64,000 nt of DNA from Ilex aquifolium (taxonomy: Eukaryota; Streptophyta; Magnoliopsida; Aquifoliales; Aquifoliaceae): NCBI GenBank assembly GCA_951799425.1, contig OX637399.1, positions 16,794,501-16,858,500 of the forward strand, given 5' to 3'. The position numbers and the translations under genes were made by a program. Shown here piece by piece: positions 54,997 through 64,000 of the stretch. Positions within the stretch are counted from its first letter, which is position 1. Each line of letters begins with the position of its first letter. The notes below the pieces were generated by a model that was given only the letters and a program-made list of their open reading frames with translations, did not search any database and was not told the DNA's origin.

Positions 54997-55791
54997 TCAA
55001 ACTTCTATTTCAAATTTTCTTTTAAATTCTTCAATCTCTTCAATTAAGATTGGGTTGGTTAACTGTTCTTCAATTCTTTTATAATTAATTTCTTCTTTGA
55101 GAAATTTCAGTTGATTAGTCTTCTGGTTAATCAACCTAACAAACTTAGAGATTGACTGATCTTTAAGTTGTCTTAAGTGTTTTACTTCAAGTTTAGAAAT
55201 GAACCTAAAGGTTACAGAGTGACCAAATGGTTTCGTGGATACACCATCAGTATCAGTTGTAAATGGGTACAACAGATATATGAATGGTAATCCAAGGATG
55301 ACTTCATCAGTCATATCTTGTACCAGGACAAAGGATGTTTTAAAACAAACATTGTCTTGATAGATATGCACATTTGGTAACTTGTATTTGACATTCATTT
55401 TACTACCATTTGCAGAACTAAGTCTTTCGACAGTCTTCTGGTAGTATTTGGTTGGTATAATCCCTTCTTGGATACAGTTTACATCTGCACCTATATCTAT
55501 GAGGGCAACCGTGTCAAGTTTAAAATCATTATCAATGATGATTCTTACATGAGAATACCATTTTTGAAAATTGATTTTATTGATTAAACTAATCCTATTA
55601 TCATCAGATTGTGAACACCCATCGTGAGATGGTAGCTTCGTTAAACCAGAGGTTTCCACAGTAGAGGTGGAGGTTACAGGTATCCGCTGTAAATGTGTTC
55701 TCTGAAGATCTTCTGTTTCAGATTGTTCTTGAGGCTGTTTTTCAGGATTAAAATCCTTTGGCTCAGGAACTGCAGTTTGTAAAAGACTCAA
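54997..55791 (-). pseudogene. EPRV ORF1: aspartic protease region
   Basis: A 264-codon frame contains the protease active site, which reads ALIDIGADVNCIQEG. The usual D-(T/S)-G is D-I-G, a change expected to impair cleavage. The flap/hydrophobic strand VILGLPFIYLLYPF follows. A coiled, charged C-terminal stretch leads to the RT. The frame closes with a stop at 54997. Confidence 0.75.
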
Positions 55792-57069
55792 GTTTTCAGC
55801 AAAGATTCTGTCTTGTGCTTTTAAGTCTTTTATTTCTTGCTTAATTTTATTAACTTAACTTTGAAGATCTTGTAAGGTGATTTCTTTCTTTTTCTCCTTA
55901 CTGAATTTTTCCAAAGTTCTGTTAAAACTAATCAATGGTTTCTCTGAAGATTGTTTGTTTTCTTTTTTGGAAAACAGATCTTTGAGATTCTTAATGTATT
56001 TTAGTTTTAATTCAGGATCTTCAATCTGACTAATAAGGTCAATAAGAATTTGTTCATCTTCATTATCTTTTGTAATAACTCTAACTATTTTACAGTTACA
56101 GTTATCTTTACATCCTAACTTGATGTCAGGTTCACTGAGACTGCTAGGGGCAGACTGGTCATCTGAAGAAGTCTCTTCACTTTCTGAGTGATCTGAGGTT
56201 TCTTCATGGCTACTAAGGTTACTTAACTTAAAGATTCTAAGAATTTTTCTTCATCTTGTTGGGCTAAGTTTAACCTTTTGACCTGTTTTTTAACCGGGCA
56301 ATTTGGGCTAATGTGGCCTTTCTTTCCGCAGTTATAACATTTAACATCTTTATCTTTTTTGTCTTTTTTATCAGACTTTTTCCCTGGGTTTTTCTTATAA
56401 GTGTTATGCTTATAAGACTTCCTAGGTTTCTTGTAAAACTCTTCTTTCTGGAAGTGTGTTTTGCTACACTTATGATAAGATTTGCTTTTGCTATAAGGCT
56501 TGTGTGATTTGTGGGACTTGTGTTTTCTGCTGGATGGTGCTACTGAAGGGAGACCATCTTGTTCACAGAAATCACCCATTTCATATTTAGCCTTTTTCTT
56601 ATCATCTTTTAATTGTTTGCTAATTTTCATATCAATACACATCCTAAGACCTTCTTTCTGGATAGTATTGATAAGTTCTCCATAGGTTAATGAATCATAT
56701 TCTATGATTCCTGTTTCTTTAAAGGGTTTCTCTAATCTTATGGGCAAAGAGATTAGGTAAGCCATTTACAAATTTTTCTTTCTAGAATGATTTGTTACAG
56801 TCCGGACGGAGCATAACTCTGGAAACAAAAACATCTTTGTACCATCTAAAATCACTAAGTGTGGGGCACCTAAGGTTACTGAGCTGGTCATGGATCCTAG
56901 CTGCAATATTACTGGGTGTTCCTACAAAGTTTTTGATGATGGTGTATATGAGGGTATTGAGACCATCTGGTTTGGCTCTTCCAATCCTTTCATCAAAGAT
57001 TGGCATACCTTTATCATCTAAGACTATGGAATATTTAATGGTGTCTCTTGATTCTTGAGTGAGATAGTT
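55792..57069 (-). pseudogene. EPRV ORF1: coat protein C-terminal region with zinc knuckle
   Basis: The right end of the insertion opens in the coat gene (RIGRAKPDGLNTLIYTIIK, SDFRWYKDVFVSRVMLRPDC), then 56223-56765 with KQLKDDKKKAKYEMGDFCEQ, a very Lys/Ser-rich basic tract and the zinc knuckle CYNCGKKGHISPNC (C-x2-C-x4-H-x4-C). An acidic Ser-rich linker to the protease follows (55792-56220). A frameshift lies near 56775 and a stop near 55855. The knuckle is the RNA-binding mark of caulimovirid coat proteins. Confidence 0.78.
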
Positions 57070-57276
57070 ATATATATATATAAACCCTAGCCTCAATGAA
57101 CAAGAGTGAGAAGAAACCCCTACCTTGCTTCCTTAGTGTTGTGTGAAAAACTAGAGGTTTTGATCCGATCCAATGTGAAAATCCCCTTCAATCTTGTGCT
57201 TCTCCCCTTCTTTCTTACTCTCCAAGACTCTCTAGGGTTAGAAATGTTGAAATGAGGCTAAAAGAGGCATCCTTAT

Positions 57277-57286
57277 GTATTTATAG
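57277..57286 (-). promoter_or_regulatory. TATA box of E's LTR
   Basis: The minus strand reads CTATAAATAC, about 550 bp from the LTR 5' end at 57838. It lies 53 bp downstream of the CGTTCGAACG array, giving a plain promoter layout. Confidence 0.7.
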
Positions 57287-57338
57287 GGTGAGAAAAGAGT
57301 CCAATCGGCGTAAATCAGATACTCTGAATCGTAACTCA

Positions 57339-57498
57339 CGTTCGAACGTTAGTAGTGCAATTTACCGCTTCACGTTCGAACGTCATTATGGCGTTCGAAC
57401 GTTAGTTGCTCTCAGTACTTTTACTTTTCATCAGATTTCTATCAGACACAAAAGTACTGCGACGAACTGTCGTTCGAACGTCTATTCACGTTCGAACG
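57339..57498. repeat. Array of five CGTTCGAACG palindromes in E's LTR
   Basis: Perfect copies at 57339-57348, 57373-57382, 57392-57401, 57471-57480 and 57489-57498, most extended to ACGTTCGAACG. All lie in U3, 53-220 bp upstream of the TATA box. The core differs from the CCGG type in the Athila LTRs, but the arrangement is the same. Confidence 0.92.
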
Positions 57499-57838
57499 GA
57501 CTCCTAGTTTTTTCTGAAACTTCTAGTAAAGTTTTGGACTATTTAGAGATGGATTCGGAAAATTTTTGTGAAACATAGTTTTGAAGCCATGGAAGTCTAG
57601 TGTCTACTGTAAAAATTTTAGATCAAATGAACATCAGGGTAAAAAGGTATGGTCTAAATACTAAGTTAGTGTCAAAATTCTTTCTACCCAAGTTCTATCA
57701 AAAAATGTGTTTTAACTCCGAAACACTTCCTAACTTCTACTTTTACAACCTATATAGTTCATACTTCCCTCACTACATATATGAACATTTCAAAATCATT
57801 ACGTTGTTATATAAAGACAAGAATGTGGGGTGTTTACA

Positions 57839-57853
57839 ATCCACCCCCTTAAA
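57839..57853 (-). other. Polypurine tract of element E
   Basis: The minus strand reads TTAAGGGGGTGGAT directly before the LTR start TGTAAACACC. The integrase-chromodomain gene ends about 40 bp upstream. Confidence 0.8.
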
Positions 57854-57878
57854 GAAAGCTTCGTCCTCGAAACTTACC

Positions 57879-58997
57879 TTAAGTAGAGAACAAATGAGGG
57901 TACTTCTCTCGCATCTCCAGCTCTGGTTCCCAGGTAGCTTCCTCTACCCCATGATGTTGCCACAAGGCTTTCACTAGTTGGATTACTTTATTGCGAAGCA
58001 CCTTCTCCTTGGTATCGAGAATCTCCACCAGTTGTTCTTCATATGTTCCTCCATGAATTTCAATTCCCTCCAAATCCATGACATGCGTTGTATTCGATTG
58101 ACACTTTCTTAACATTGACACATGGAACACGTCATGTACCCCTGACAACTGGGCTAGTAACCGAAGTTGATACGCCACTTTGCCCACCGTTTTGACCACT
58201 TCAAATGGTCCGGTATATCTTGGGGCTGGTTTCCCCTTCTTGCCAAATCTAAACACTCCCTTCTTGGGTGACACCTTGAGGAACACATAGTCCCCCTCTT
58301 GGAATTCCAATGGTCTTCTTCTTCTGTCCGCATAGCTTTTCTGTCTACTTTGTGCCGTGCGTAGTCTTTCCCTAATTAGTTGAATTTTCTCAGTAGTCTC
58401 CCGAAAAATTTCTGGTCCAAACAGACTACTCTCTCCAACTTCTAACCAACAAGTCGGGGACCTATATGGTCTCCCATACAATGCCTCATAAGGTGTCATG
58501 CCAATGCTAGATTGAAAAATATTGTTATATGCAAATTCCACCAACGACAAATGATCACTCCAACTTCCGTTGAAGTCCAACACAGAAGCTCGTAACATGT
58601 TCTCCAAAATTTGTATCACCATCTCGGATTGGCCATCCGTTTGAGGATGAAAGACGGTGCTAAAGTGCAACTCTGTCCCCATAGCTCATTGTAGACTTTG
58701 CCAAAATTGCTCCACAAAATGGGAATCACGATCCGACACAATAAAGAGTGGAACTCCATGTAATCTAAAAATCTCACGAATATAAAGCTTGCTCAATGTC
58801 TCTAAAGTGTCAGTGGTTTTCATACTCAAGAAATGAGTGGACTTGGTGAGTCTATCTACAATCACCCATACGACATTATGCCCCCGTGACGTCCGTGAAA
58901 AACCAGACACGAAATCCATGGTGATGTGATCCCACTTCCACTCTGGGATAGGTAAGGACTGTAGTAATCCTCTGGGTTTTTGATACTCCACATTCAC
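57879..58997 (-). pseudogene. Integrase with C-terminal chromodomain of element E
   Basis: The core at 58686-58997 has [22 protein letters not shown] and [10 protein letters not shown]. After a stop at about 58683 the frame 57879-58682 continues with STVFHPQTDGQSEMVIQILE, so D, D and E are all present. Then YNNIFQSSIGMTPYEALYGR, a GPF/Y-like segment (PRYTGPFEVVKTVGKVAYQL) and a chromodomain (VEILDTKEKVLRNKVIQLVK, WEPELEMREKYPHLF). Chromodomains in this clade help target insertion to heterochromatin. The zinc-binding region upstream (59000-59150) is degraded. Confidence 0.88.
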
Positions 58998-59157
58998 CTA
59001 ATGACACACCATGCACTTTGCAACGTACTTAGTCATGCCTTATTTTATCCCTTTCCACAAATATTGACGCTTCTTGTCTCTATACATCTTAGTACTACCC
59101 GGATGTATGGATAATTTTGAATGATGGCACTCACCCAACACTTATTCCCTTACTAGG

Positions 59158-61038
59158 TTATTGTTTTGTACACAGTCTTCCACGAAACTGTAGCTCACCA
59201 TCATGTATAGTCCAGTTCTCAACAATCTCATTCCTCTCCAATCTATCCCATATAATTCCCAACTCTGTATCTAATCGTTGCAAGTCCACAATCCTTTTTC
59301 GGAGAATTGGTTGAGCTACAAGATTAAACAAGCATGGTCGATCCTTCTGTCTATCCACTCGTAGATCAAATTCCTCCAAAGCATCAATCATCTTTAACCT
59401 ATTAACCGCAAACACATTGATTTCACCCCAAGACTTCCTGCTAAGTGCATCTAATACTACATTAGCCTTCCCCAGATGGTAGTTGAGTGCAAAATCATAA
59501 TCTTCTAGATACTCAATCCACCTCATTTGTAGAAGATTCAAGTCTTTCTGTGTGAATATATACTTGAGGCTCTTATGATCAGAAAACACTTGAAACCTTT
59601 CTCCATACAGGTAACACCTCCACAACTTAAGAGCAAAAACCACAACGGCAAGCTCCAAGTCGTGAGTGGTATAGTTCCGCTCATGAATCTTTAGTTGTCT
59701 CGAGCCATAAACAACTACCTTACCTCCCTGCATTAGCACACATCCCAAGTCTCGTAATGAAGCATCTGTATAAACATCGTATCCTTCCCCATGGCTCGGA
59801 ATAATGAGGACACGAGCTGTTGTCAACCTTTCCTTAAAGGTGCGAAAGACTAGTTCACACTCTTGAGTCCACAAGAATATCTCCCCCTTCTTCATAAGGC
59901 GGGTCATCGACATCGCTAACTTTGAGAACACTTCCACAAACCTCCGATAGTAGCCTGCTAAGCCCAGGAAACTACGTATTTCAGTCACATTCTTCGGTGG
60001 TTCCCACTTCATCACTACTTCAATCTTTGCGGGGTCAACAGCTACACCCTGTTCTGACACAACATGGCCAAGAAATTTCACTTCCTTCATCCAGAACTCG
60101 CATTTACTCATCTTAGCATATAACTTATGCTCTCTCAAGGTCTGAAGCACTACCGAAAGATGGTGTTCATGTTCCCCTTGTGTCCATGAATAGATTAATA
60201 TGTCATCAATAAACACAATGACAAACTGATCTAGATACGGCGGGAATATCATGTGCATCAAATCTATGAAGGCTGCAGGAGCATTAGTCAGTCTGAACGA
60301 CATTACCGTTTATTTGAAATGACCATATCGGGTACGAAAAGCTGTCTTAGGAATATCCTCCTCCTTGATCCGCAGTTGATGGTACCCTGTGCGAAGATCA
60401 ATCTTGGAGTAATACTTAGAACCCCTCAGCTGATCGAATAAATCATCAATTCGTGGTAATTGATATTTTTTCTTCACTGTCACTCGATTCAACCTTCGGT
60501 AGTCCGTGCATAACTAAAGTGTTTCATCATGCTTCTTCACAAAGAGGACCGGGGCTCCCCAATGTGAAGTGCGTAAATGGATAAACTCAATAGCCAATAG
60601 TTGGTCTAACTGCTTCATTAGCTCCTTAAACTCCAAAGGTGCCATTCTATAGGGAACAATGGATATGGGTTCGGTTCCTGGATATAGATCGATCGTAAAC
60701 TCAATCTCTCTCTGTGAGGGTAACCCCGGTAGTTCATTTGGGAAGACATCTGAAAAATCTGACACTATCAATATTATGTCAGATTGGGCTTTATCTCGAT
60801 CATCTCGCATTAAGCTGGCCAAGAAACTCAAATTGCTCCCCGCCTTAGCTTTAAAGAATCTATTACCCGTAGTGGGAAATGGGTGGGAATAATTTCGATC
60901 ATTAATGAAACTGAAAACTACCCCTCCCGGTAGTTGAAATAAAATCCGTTTACGAAAACAATCCATTACCGCATGGAAAGTGGACAACAAGTTCATCCCA
61001 AAGATTATGTCATAACCCTTCATGTCGAATGCAACCAA
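59158..61038 (-). pseudogene. Reverse transcriptase and RNase H of element E
   Basis: Frames 60514-61038 (KGYDIIFGMNLLSTFHAVMD, LPGLPSQREIEFTIDLYPG, HWGAPVLFVKKHD), 60310-60492 ([33 protein letters not shown]-like) and 59158-60303 ([50 protein letters not shown], RNase [53 protein letters not shown]) give a complete RT-RNase H. The catalytic FIDD is intact. Two stops and probably one frameshift separate the frames. The last part enters the integrase hinge. Confidence 0.88.
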
Positions 61039-61053
61039 GTCTACAATTAATTC

Positions 61054-62385
61054 TTATTCCCCAATTCGAAGCACACAATCTCTACATACCCTTCTAGTAT
61101 CCAACTGTTCTCCCGTAGGCATATCAATACGCAAAGCATGTTCTAGATTCTCCAATTCCAATCCCAATTTAATAGCGTATGTAGTGCGTATGAAGGAATG
61201 AGTAGCACCGGGATAAAATAAAATTCGGGCCCAAGAATTATAGAGAAGCACAATACCTTCCACAACTACATTGGAAACGTCTTCCTCCGGTTGGGTCAAA
61301 GCAAAAACTCTTCCTTGATTGGTACCACCTAGGGCTATAGCTCCTAACAGTTTCTGATGTAGTGGCGTCTGTAGTTGTGGCTTAGTTGTATTCACCTGTC
61401 CAATCGTCTGGGTATTCCTTTGGGGTGGAAAGATCGGACAATGATTCCAAATATGCCCCCAACCTCCACATGCAAAACAGGCTCGTGGGTCTACTCCTAA
61501 CCTCTCCGATAAGCTTCCAACTCCTTGAGCTGTTTGAAATCTCTGTCCAACCGCCTGGTCTGGGCGATGGTATGGTGCCGCCCTCTGCACTCCACTACTG
61601 CTAGCACCGGTCCTGATCAGACCTCCCCTCATAAAGTTCTGTCGTCGCTGGTTGTCTTCGGTGTCTCTCTCCACTAGTGCAGCTCTGTCAACAAGATCCC
61701 CATAGTCTTGGATCTTGTGAGCCACAAGCTTCTCCCTAATGGCAGGCCTTAAGCCCTGCTCGAATCATTTAGCCCTCCTGGCCTCAGTAGAGATGAACTT
61801 CGTAGCATAGCGGGACAGCTCATCAAACTTTCTCTCATAATCCGTCACTGATCGATTCAAGAAAATACTTGTCTTGGAAGATCAAATCAAAATCCTCTAA
61901 AGTAAAAGCATCAGTGTTCATCCTTCTTTTCACCGAATCCCACCAATGATCTGCCTCCCCTTCCAGTACATAAGTAGCTAGGCCGAACCGTAGATCCTCG
62001 GTAACTCCCATGCTATCACACATTTTCTTCACCTGGCGAATCCACTTATTTGCATCCAAAGGGTGAGAGCTTCCATGGAAGGTAGGTGGGCGTTACCTCA
62101 AGAATTCTCTAAGAACTATCATCCTTCTATTCTCTTCCCCGTTGCCCAGTACAGGAGCTAACGGTTGAACCCCCCCCCCCCCCGGTTATGGTTGTTGTTT
62201 CCATTTTGGTGCTGTACCAAAGTGGTTAGCTCTCTTAGGCATTGATAAATGTCATTCATGGCATCTGGAGGTGGTGGTGTTGGTGGGTTTGCTTGACCTC
62301 CGCACCCACGTCCACGTCTACCGTCCATCTTGCACATCAATTTATAATTTAGTTTCCTTGATGTACTAGACACCCTAACTATCAC
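61054..62385 (-). pseudogene. gag and protease of element E
   Basis: Likely gag start is MDGRRGRGCGG near 62328. After a C14 run (62170-62183) the frame is lost. The core follows at 61835-62059 (ANKWIRQVKKMCDSMG, ADHWWDSVKRR) and 61750-61830, then 61054-61725 with a zinc knuckle CFACGGWGHIWNHC and the protease. The protease active site reads LFYPGATHSFI where the family has LFDSGATHSFI, so the catalytic Asp is gone. A stop at 61054 ends the frame before RT. Confidence 0.83.
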
Positions 62386-62501
62386 TTTAATCTAAAGCGA
62401 AAGGCTTGTGTAAGATTTAAGCCAACAATTTCATTCAACCTAGTCCTACCTTTCTAGTGGTAATCCCTAACCTACAGCTCCCATATAAGACCTAATTCCT
62501 A

Positions 62502-62514
62502 GGCTCTGATACCA
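62502..62514 (-). other. Primer binding site of element E (initiator tRNA-Met)
   Basis: GGCTCTGATACCA on the plus strand is identical to the 3' end of the initiator tRNA-Met, four bases from the LTR edge at 62519. Confidence 0.88.
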
Positions 62515-62518
62515 AACC

Positions 62519-64000
62519 TGTAACGCCTCAAAATCCACCTTGAAAGGCATTACTATCTAAAACCATTCATATCATGAGAGCAACTAATAGAATCCATAAA
62601 TAAAAAAAATTTCATTCATCATACGTAATATCTACAGCATCATCCAAAAGAATATGTCAAACCATGGCCATTACATCCAAAAATCAAACTTTATCTTGCA
62701 GCGGAATAAACAAAATATCGTCCATACGTTGTCTCAAAATGCATATCCTAGTCTAGGACATAAAGAGAACAACTCTAGACATCCCCCTCGGGATTCACGC
62801 TTCCATCCAATTGAGTTTCCCAAGCTACCTGCTCATCAACTATGAACTCTTCCTCTAAACCGAAATTTGAAAATAAATATTGTTTGTAGGGGGCGAGCAC
62901 TAAGCTCTGTAGGAAAATCCTCCCAAGCTTGAACAAGGTTTTTAAAACATATAAAACAAGCTGGTCTTATTTTAAAAATATCATATATAACTTTTGAAAG
63001 AAAACAGTGACAGTTCATCCGATCTCAAGTTTTGGCAATTATCAATAACTTAAATGAAGAAATAAAACCAATTCCCACACAATAAACCATTCCAACATTA
63101 AACCATTTCCAATAATAAACTATTTAACCCACATTTGTATCTGTATCATTATCCTCAATTGTATCTCAGGTAGGAAGTAAGACTTTGCATGAATACACAC
63201 ATTGAGAATATCCTGGCCCACACACACACTCAATCCTCGCAAGGATACACAACTTTAGGAAGGACGTATACAGACGCATCGGCAGAGACGATCCAACCCA
63301 GGAATAGTATACTAACCCTCAGCCTCGATACCACGTGAGCAAATAGTGGTTTGGTCCTCGCAAGGCACCAACCCCACTAAAAGTGGTAGGGAACCTTCAA
63401 ACCCACACGGAGTAAGAAAGACATCTACCCACTCTACGATACCTGGTCAATGGCCACCCATGTTCATCCAAACATCCACACAAGAGATACAATACCAACC
63501 AATTTCTCAAATCTCAAGTAAATCAAAAATTCCCAAATCCACATGTATTCTTCCAACGGAGCAATTCAAGAAAATTATGCAAGAGATCATCAAATATATA
63601 ATTTTATTGTTCTATACAAAGCACTAGAGTTTTTAAATCAAGAACAATGGAATATCAAGAGCAAAATCTCAATTTCTTGAAAAATAGGATTTTGGAATCA
63701 AGAACAAGAATTTTGTTGCTATCGAACCATAACTTCCTTCAAAACATGGTAAAATTTGCAAGAACATCAAGAAATAAGGATTTCATAACATATATCGAAG
63801 ATTTAGAGTCAAAACATACATATACATATATATATACATAGATATATATATATATATAAACCCTAGTCTCAATGAACGAGAGTGAGAAGAAACCCCTATC
63901 TTGCTTCCTTAGTGTTGTGTGAAAAACTAGAGGTTTTGATCCGATCCAATGTGAAAATCCCCGTCAATCTTGTGTTTCTCCTATTCTTTCTTACTCTGTA
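62519..64000 (-). mobile_element. 5' LTR of element E, incomplete at window edge
   Basis: Begins TGTAACGCCTC on the plus strand and runs past the end of the window. It matches 47617-48947 and 57070-57240, apart from a 20-25 bp extra piece near 63107-63130 and differences in the TA-rich tract (63810-63858). This copy has no EPRV, which identifies the empty site. The small open frames in it are shared with the other LTR and are not genes. Confidence 0.88.

Larger units (their letters stand above)
48948..57069 (-). mobile_element. Endogenous caulimovirid (Florendovirus-like), about 8.1 kb
   Basis: A single, slightly more than unit-length, circularly permuted viral genome on the minus strand. 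In viral order: promoter TATA (51900), tRNA-Met primer site (51599), movement protein, coat protein (running off the left end at 48986 and repeated at the right end 57069), protease, RT, RNase H, and a separate downstream ORF. Ends overlap by about 143 bp in the coat gene, so the unit is about 7.9 kb. One large polyprotein plus a second ORF fits florendoviruses. Petuvirus relatives are the alternative. Stops and frameshifts interrupt both ORFs, so this copy is a relic. Confidence 0.8.
47617..57838 (-). mobile_element. 3' LTR of element E, split by the EPRV
   Basis: Plus-strand edges are TGTAACGCCCC (47617) and GGTGTTTACA (57838). The left part, to about 48947, matches 62519-63840 closely. The right part resumes at about 57070 with AACCCTAGCCTCAATGAAC, matching 63859 onward. 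Removing the EPRV leaves about 2.1 kb. The insertion is inside the (CA)n(TA)n tract of the LTR. Confidence 0.88.
47617..64000 (-). mobile_element. Element E: chromodomain Ty3/gypsy (Tekay/Del-like), right end outside window
   Basis: Minus-strand order: 5' LTR (62519 onward), initiator tRNA-Met primer site, gag with zinc knuckle, protease, RT, RNase H, integrase, chromodomain, PPT, 3' LTR (47617-57838, holding the EPRV). The chromodomain at the integrase end and the long (about 2.1 kb) LTR fit the Tekay/Del chromoviruses. E sits in C's gag. The 5-bp flank on the left is GGTTT, and its partner is beyond the window. LTRs are about 95% alike by eye over the visible part. Confidence 0.87.

Noticed and set aside
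62502-62514. tRNA-Met gene fragment
   Set aside because: Same reasoning: a short 3' match adjacent to E's LTR, i.e. a primer binding site.

Overview
The window is flowering-plant nuclear DNA, probably from a eudicot, made almost entirely of nested LTR retrotransposons plus one integrated plant pararetrovirus. I find no host gene, rRNA or tRNA gene. Evidence for a plant: Athila-type Ty3/gypsy elements with tRNA-Asp primer sites, a chromodomain-bearing chromovirus with an initiator tRNA-Met primer site, a hAT-type MITE, and an endogenous caulimovirid. The names A, B, C, D (Athila elements), E (chromovirus), S0-S4 (solo LTRs) and EPRV (virus) are mine.

Layout. Positions 1-16953 hold element A (minus strand), whose left end lies outside the window. 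A is broken by solo LTR S0 (1988-3649, TSD GTGCT), by chromovirus-like LTR S1 (6720-11030, TSD CCACT), which itself contains solo LTR S2 (7588-9450, TSD CCATG), and by S3 (13289-15268, TSD GGTGA) inside A's own 5' LTR (13218-16953). A is inserted in an older plus-strand Athila element, D. D resumes at 16954 with pol, a MITE, an env-like ORF, a PPT and a 3' LTR (24631-25935). At 25936 a minus-strand Athila array begins: LTR (25936-27637), body B with an env-like ORF and solo LTR S4, a second LTR (39523-41225), then body C (41226-47616). The middle LTR has B's primer site on one side and C's polypurine tract on the other. C's gag is broken at 47617 by chromovirus E (minus strand, running off the right edge). 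E's 3' LTR carries an ~8.1 kb EPRV (48948-57069) placed in a TA microsatellite.

Age order from the nesting: D is oldest; A and the B/C array are in D; S0, S1 and S3 are in A; S2 is in S1; S4 is in B; E is in C; the EPRV is in E. Every polyprotein is broken by stops or frameshifts, so nothing here looks autonomous, although B keeps a 705-codon open frame.

The most unusual pattern is a set of clustered short palindromes in almost every LTR. The cores differ by family (CTACCGGTAG, GTACCGGTAC, CTTCCGGAAG, GCTACCGGTAGC, CGTTCGAACG). In E they sit just upstream of a TATA box. In B, a second copy of the LTR array lies upstream of the env-like ORF, and D has a palindrome plus a TATA box in the matching place. 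This suggests a U3-type promoter module reused for the downstream ORF. All functional statements are inference from sequence; no database search was possible.
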